Assembly: GCA_020634855.1 (NCBI GenBank)
Contig: JACKAU010000004.1
Coordinates: 186,001-250,000, forward strand
Direction: 5' to 3'
From: Anaerolineales bacterium
Lineage (GTDB): Bacteria > Chloroflexota > Anaerolineae > 4572-78 > J111
Length of the DNA: 64,000 nucleotides
This document shows positions 61,405 to 64,000 of this stretch, in pieces. A program made the translations under genes and the position numbers. Positions within the stretch are counted from its first letter, which is position 1; each line of letters begins with the position of its first letter. The notes under the pieces are model-generated. The model saw only the letters and a list, made by a program, of their open reading frames with translations, made no database searches and was not told the DNA's origin.

Positions 61405-62420
61405 ATGATTCTGCCGTTGTGATGACCCTTCAGCCCATACCCGTGCAGACCGATGACCAATGGCTGGCGTTCTGCACCCCGCCCAATCTGCCTCACCTTG
61501 ACTCGCATACCACAGCCGCTCACCAGGCTGATGCCCACTGGCTGCTGCTCGACTCCCGGCAAACTGTCGTAGCCCGTTGTTCGCTGTGGTGGCGACAGAC
61601 CCCGACCTATCCCGATCACCGACCGGGGTTGATCGGTCACTACGCTGCTGTAGATCGCGTTGTGGCTACCCAACTGTTACAGCTAAGCTGCGTCCAACTC
61701 GCAGCCCAAGACTGTACCATGGCCATCGGCCCAATGGATGGTAATACCTGGCGGCGTTACCGGCTGGTCATTGAGCGTAGTGATGTTCCCCCTTTCTTTC
61801 TCGAACCGGACAATCCTAGCGACTGGCCAAACCATTTTACGGCCAACGGTTTTACCACTCTGTCTAACTATATTTCAACCCTCACAGACAACCTGACTCA
61901 TCTCGATTCTCGACTGGATCGTGTGGCTCGTCGCGCCGCCAATCGAGGCGTCACCATTCGAGCGCTCAACCTCGATGACCTCGACGCCGATCTGCACCGG
62001 ATTTACAGCATTTCGACGGCAGCCTTCTCTCACAACTTTCTCTACACGCCCATTGAAGAAGCCGAGTTTGTGGCGATGTATCGTCCTCTCCAACCCTACC
62101 TTCAGCCAGAGTTGATCTTAATCGCCGAGCAAGCCGGCCAACCGATCGGTTTCATTTTTGCCCTGCCCGATTTAGAGCAAGCCCGGCGCGGCCAACCGAT
62201 CGACACGGTGATCATCAAAACGGTGGCTGTTTGTCCCAACCACCAGATAGGTGGCCTCGGTAGCCTGCTGGTGGGTCGCTGCCAGGAGATTGCGTACAGC
62301 CTGGGTTACAGCCGCGCTATTCATGCGCTTATGCATGAGTCGAATGACTCACGCAATATTAGTCGTCGATATCATTCAACGGTTATCCGGCGGTATGCCT
62401 TGTTCGGGAAAATTTTGTAG
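61401..62420 (+). CDS. GNAT-family acyltransferase
   Basis: A 339-residue protein whose ATG overlaps the upstream stop (ATGA). The C-terminal GNAT fold (about 190-320) shows VAVCPNHQIGGLGSLLVGRC, the acyl-CoA pyrophosphate loop with Q-x-x-G-x-G/L spacing, and an earlier LILIAEQAGQPIGFIFALPD. The N-terminal half may be a second, degenerate GNAT copy, as length and symmetry suggest. It probably acylates an amine or hydroxyl intermediate of the same pathway. Confidence 0.75.
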   Translation: MNDSAVVMTLQPIPVQTDDQWLAFCTPPNLPHLDSHTTAAHQADAHWLLLDSRQTVVARCSLWWRQTPTYPDHRPGLIGHYAAVDRVVATQLLQLSCVQLAAQDCTMAIGPMDGNTWRRYRLVIERSDVPPFFLEPDNPSDWPNHFTANGFTTLSNYISTLTDNLTHLDSRLDRVARRAANRGVTIRALNLDDLDADLHRIYSISTAAFSHNFLYTPIEEAEFVAMYRPLQPYLQPELILIAEQAGQPIGFIFALPDLEQARRGQPIDTVIIKTVAVCPNHQIGGLGSLLVGRCQEIAYSLGYSRAIHALMHESNDSRNISRRYHSTVIRRYALFGKIL

Positions 62421-62432
62421 AAATTGGATGCA

Positions 62433-62452
62433 AACCCCTTAAAGGGTTTTTA
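62433..62452 (+). terminator. Short hairpin after the GNAT gene
   Basis: AAACCC and GGGTTT around CTTAAA, followed by TTTTTAG (62433-62452). The stem is short, so it may only pause transcription before the ligase gene 15 bases on. Confidence 0.4.
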
Positions 62453-62467
62453 GAGAAAATTTAATCC

Positions 62468-64000
62468 GTGAACCTAATTCATCTTCTCCAATCTCAAACT
62501 AACAAACACTCCACCCAACCTGCGATTATCGACACCTATCGCCGTCAACGACGCGTGACCACTTTCGCTGAACTGGATCATCAGTCGGCTCAAATTGCCG
62601 CAATGCTTCGTCAATCCGGTCTACGGCCCGGCGATGCGGTGCTGGTCTTCCAGTCGATGTCTGCGGAATTGTACATCGCGTTAGGTGCTATTTTCCGGTT
62701 AGGTTTGGTAGCAATGTTTTTGGACCCTGGTCAGGGTAAAGATCATATCGAGGCATGCTGTGCCTTGCATCCCCCCCAGGCTTTGATCGCCGGCAGTAAG
62801 GCTCACCTGCTGCGATTGGTTTCGCCGGCGCTTCGGCGAATTCCTCAAAAATTTGTTGTCGGCCGCCTTGTTCCGGGCGCAACGTCTTGGGAGCGGGCTA
62901 GTCAACTACCGGCCCATCCCGATATTTTTGCCGGCTGTGACGATACTCCCGCCCTGCTGACGTTTACCAGTGGCAGCACCGGCCAGCCCAAAGCCGCCCT
63001 GCGCACTCACGGCTTTCTGCTGGCCCAGCATCAAGTCCTGTCCGACAGTCTGCATCTCACTGCCGGGCAGGTCGATTTGAGCACGATGCCCATCGTCACG
63101 TTGGCCAATCTGGCTTCCGGCGTGACCAGCCTCATTCCCCAAGCCGATTTACGCTACCCCGGCCGCATCGATCCCGCGCCGGTCATGGCTCAAATTCAGA
63201 CGGAGCGAGTCGATAGCACGGTCGCTTCGCCGGCCTTGTTGGCTCGATTGGCGGATTACGGCTTGTCGAAGGGGAAACAACTGCCGGGTTTGAAAAAGAT
63301 CTTTACCGGCGGCGCACCCGTTTTTCCTCACCTGCTCGACCGGCTGCGGCAGTTAGCCCCCAATGCCGAAGTCGTGGCCGTCTACGGCTCAACGGAGGCC
63401 GAACCGATGGCTAAAATCAGCACCGCCGACATTTCTACTGAAGACAAACAAGCGATGCAATCTGGTCGTGGTTTGTTGGCCGGGTTGCCGGTCGATGCTA
63501 TTCAACTTAGGATTATACCGGATCGTTGGGGTGAGCCAGTTGGTCCCTACAGCGGCGTCGAGTTTGCTGCTGTTAGCTGCGCCATGGGTGAGATCGGCGA
63601 GATTGTAGTCAGCGGCAATCATGTCTTGACCGGTTATCTACACGGTCAAGGTGACGCGGAAATCAAATTTAAAGTCGATGATACGATCTGGCATCGTACG
63701 GGGGATGCCGGGTATCTTGACTCGCAAGGACGTTTGTGGTTGATGGGGCGCTGCGCTGCCCGGATCGACGACCAACGCGGACGCCTGTATCCTTTTACCG
63801 TGGAATGCGCGGTTTCCGCCCAGCCGGATGTGCAACGCGGCGCTGTGGTTGCCCATCGAGGCTGGCGGGTGCTGTTGGTCGAGTTCAAACGGCCTATCGG
63901 CGCGGCTCAAGTGGCTGAATTGATGGCGAGTCTGGCTTGGGCCGGCATCAATGATATTCGTATAGTTAAAAAACTACCGGTCGATAAGCGGCACAATGCT
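62468..64000 (+). CDS. OleC-like AMP-dependent ligase (C-terminus beyond window)
   Basis: An adenylate-forming ligase of about 511 visible residues, cut by the window. The start is GTG 62468 without a strong ribosome binding site. Motifs are LTFTSGSTGQPKAALR (about 163-178), MPIVTLANLASG, YGSTEAEP and WHRTGD. The middle segment FTGGAPVFPHLLDRLRQLAP and the hinge GRCAARIDDQRGRLYPFTVE are closest to OleC/fatty-acid-CoA-ligase-like enzymes, which make beta-lactone or acyl-adenylate intermediates in olefin or head-to-head hydrocarbon synthesis (memory). It probably activates the acyl substrate of the UbiA-to-GNAT pathway. Confidence 0.85.
   Translation, partial: MNLIHLLQSQTNKHSTQPAIIDTYRRQRRVTTFAELDHQSAQIAAMLRQSGLRPGDAVLVFQSMSAELYIALGAIFRLGLVAMFLDPGQGKDHIEACCALHPPQALIAGSKAHLLRLVSPALRRIPQKFVVGRLVPGATSWERASQLPAHPDIFAGCDDTPALLTFTSGSTGQPKAALRTHGFLLAQHQVLSDSLHLTAGQVDLSTMPIVTLANLASGVTSLIPQADLRYPGRIDPAPVMAQIQTERVDSTVASPALLARLADYGLSKGKQLPGLKKIFTGGAPVFPHLLDRLRQLAPNAEVVAVYGSTEAEPMAKISTADISTEDKQAMQSGRGLLAGLPVDAIQLRIIPDRWGEPVGPYSGVEFAAVSCAMGEIGEIVVSGNHVLTGYLHGQGDAEIKFKVDDTIWHRTGDAGYLDSQGRLWLMGRCAARIDDQRGRLYPFTVECAVSAQPDVQRGAVVAHRGWRVLLVEFKRPIGAAQVAELMASLAWAGINDIRIVKKLPVDKRHNA

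Noticed and set aside
1..64000. tRNA, rRNA, riboswitch or prophage genes
   Set aside because: I looked in the intergenic gaps and found no cloverleaf, rRNA motif, known riboswitch core, integrase or phage structural gene. A covariance-model scan would be needed to exclude small RNAs.

Overview
The window looks like a chromosomal piece of a Chloroflexota-type bacterium (Anaerolineae-like). This is inferred from gene content, since no rRNA or other phylogenetic marker is present. The signs are a Hanks-type kinase fused to a formylglycine-generating-enzyme-like domain, many Thr/Pro-rich linkers behind single membrane anchors, PA14, kelch, DUF11 and WD40 surface proteins, several STAND-like ATPases, a bactofilin, MutS2 and PAC2. 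No tRNA, rRNA or CRISPR array was recognised. The intergenic DNA is unusually rich in palindromes and short tandem repeats.

Layout. 1-10.7 kb holds housekeeping and regulatory genes: a kinase cut by the window edge, an acyl-CoA ligase with a DUF2103-like partner, an HTTM membrane protein, an AAA ATPase with a coiled-coil partner, an MBL hydrolase and a LysE exporter. 11.5-16.2 kb is an accessory module: a STAND-like ATPase-TPR-membrane-WD40 protein, split by a one-base frameshift, followed by a second STAND-like ATPase. A pair of related palindromic repeats flanks this module, and a 41-bp tandem array lies downstream. 16.9-23.4 kb has an unrecognised protein, a triple-PA14 surface protein, a YihY/BrkB membrane protein, a TIR protein with a death-like N-terminal domain, and a PAC2 protein. 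23.6-27.4 kb is a bactofilin, CvpA, MutS2 set. 27.5-37.5 kb is a minus-strand block of large accessory proteins. Its core is two translationally coupled genes: an APH-like/ATPase fusion, then an ATPase-pseudokinase-TPR-membrane protein. A kelch/DUF11 protein and an SH3b protein follow.

38-43.4 kb carries a LysM serine hydrolase, a ComEA-like protein, a complete IS5-family-like insertion sequence with terminal repeats and a 3-bp target duplication, a phosphoribosyltransferase and a sugar epimerase. 43.4-49.7 kb is a minus-strand exopolysaccharide locus: glycosyltransferase, two Wzz-like proteins, a CpsD-like kinase with an eroded P-loop, CpsB, an RmlA-like nucleotidyltransferase and a YgjP-like peptidase. 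49.9-55.4 kb has a PIN-type toxin-antitoxin pair, ribulose-phosphate epimerase, a SIMPL protein, a histone-deacetylase-family enzyme and an amidohydrolase. 55.6-64 kb is a co-directional set: UbiA-like prenyltransferase, PEP-synthase-like enzyme, BtaA-like DUF3419 enzyme, phytol/dolichol-kinase-like protein, GNAT and OleC-like AMP ligase. It may be an uncharacterised lipid or isoprenoid pathway.

Four reading-frame breaks lie in or near short homopolymers (about 12690-12706, 56900, 57136 and 60916). They are either sequencing errors or genuine lesions, so the affected genes should be read as possibly intact in the organism. The strongest candidates for an undescribed system are the coupled APH-like/ATPase plus ATPase-pseudokinase pair (31077-37449) and the STAND-WD40 module (11500-16237).
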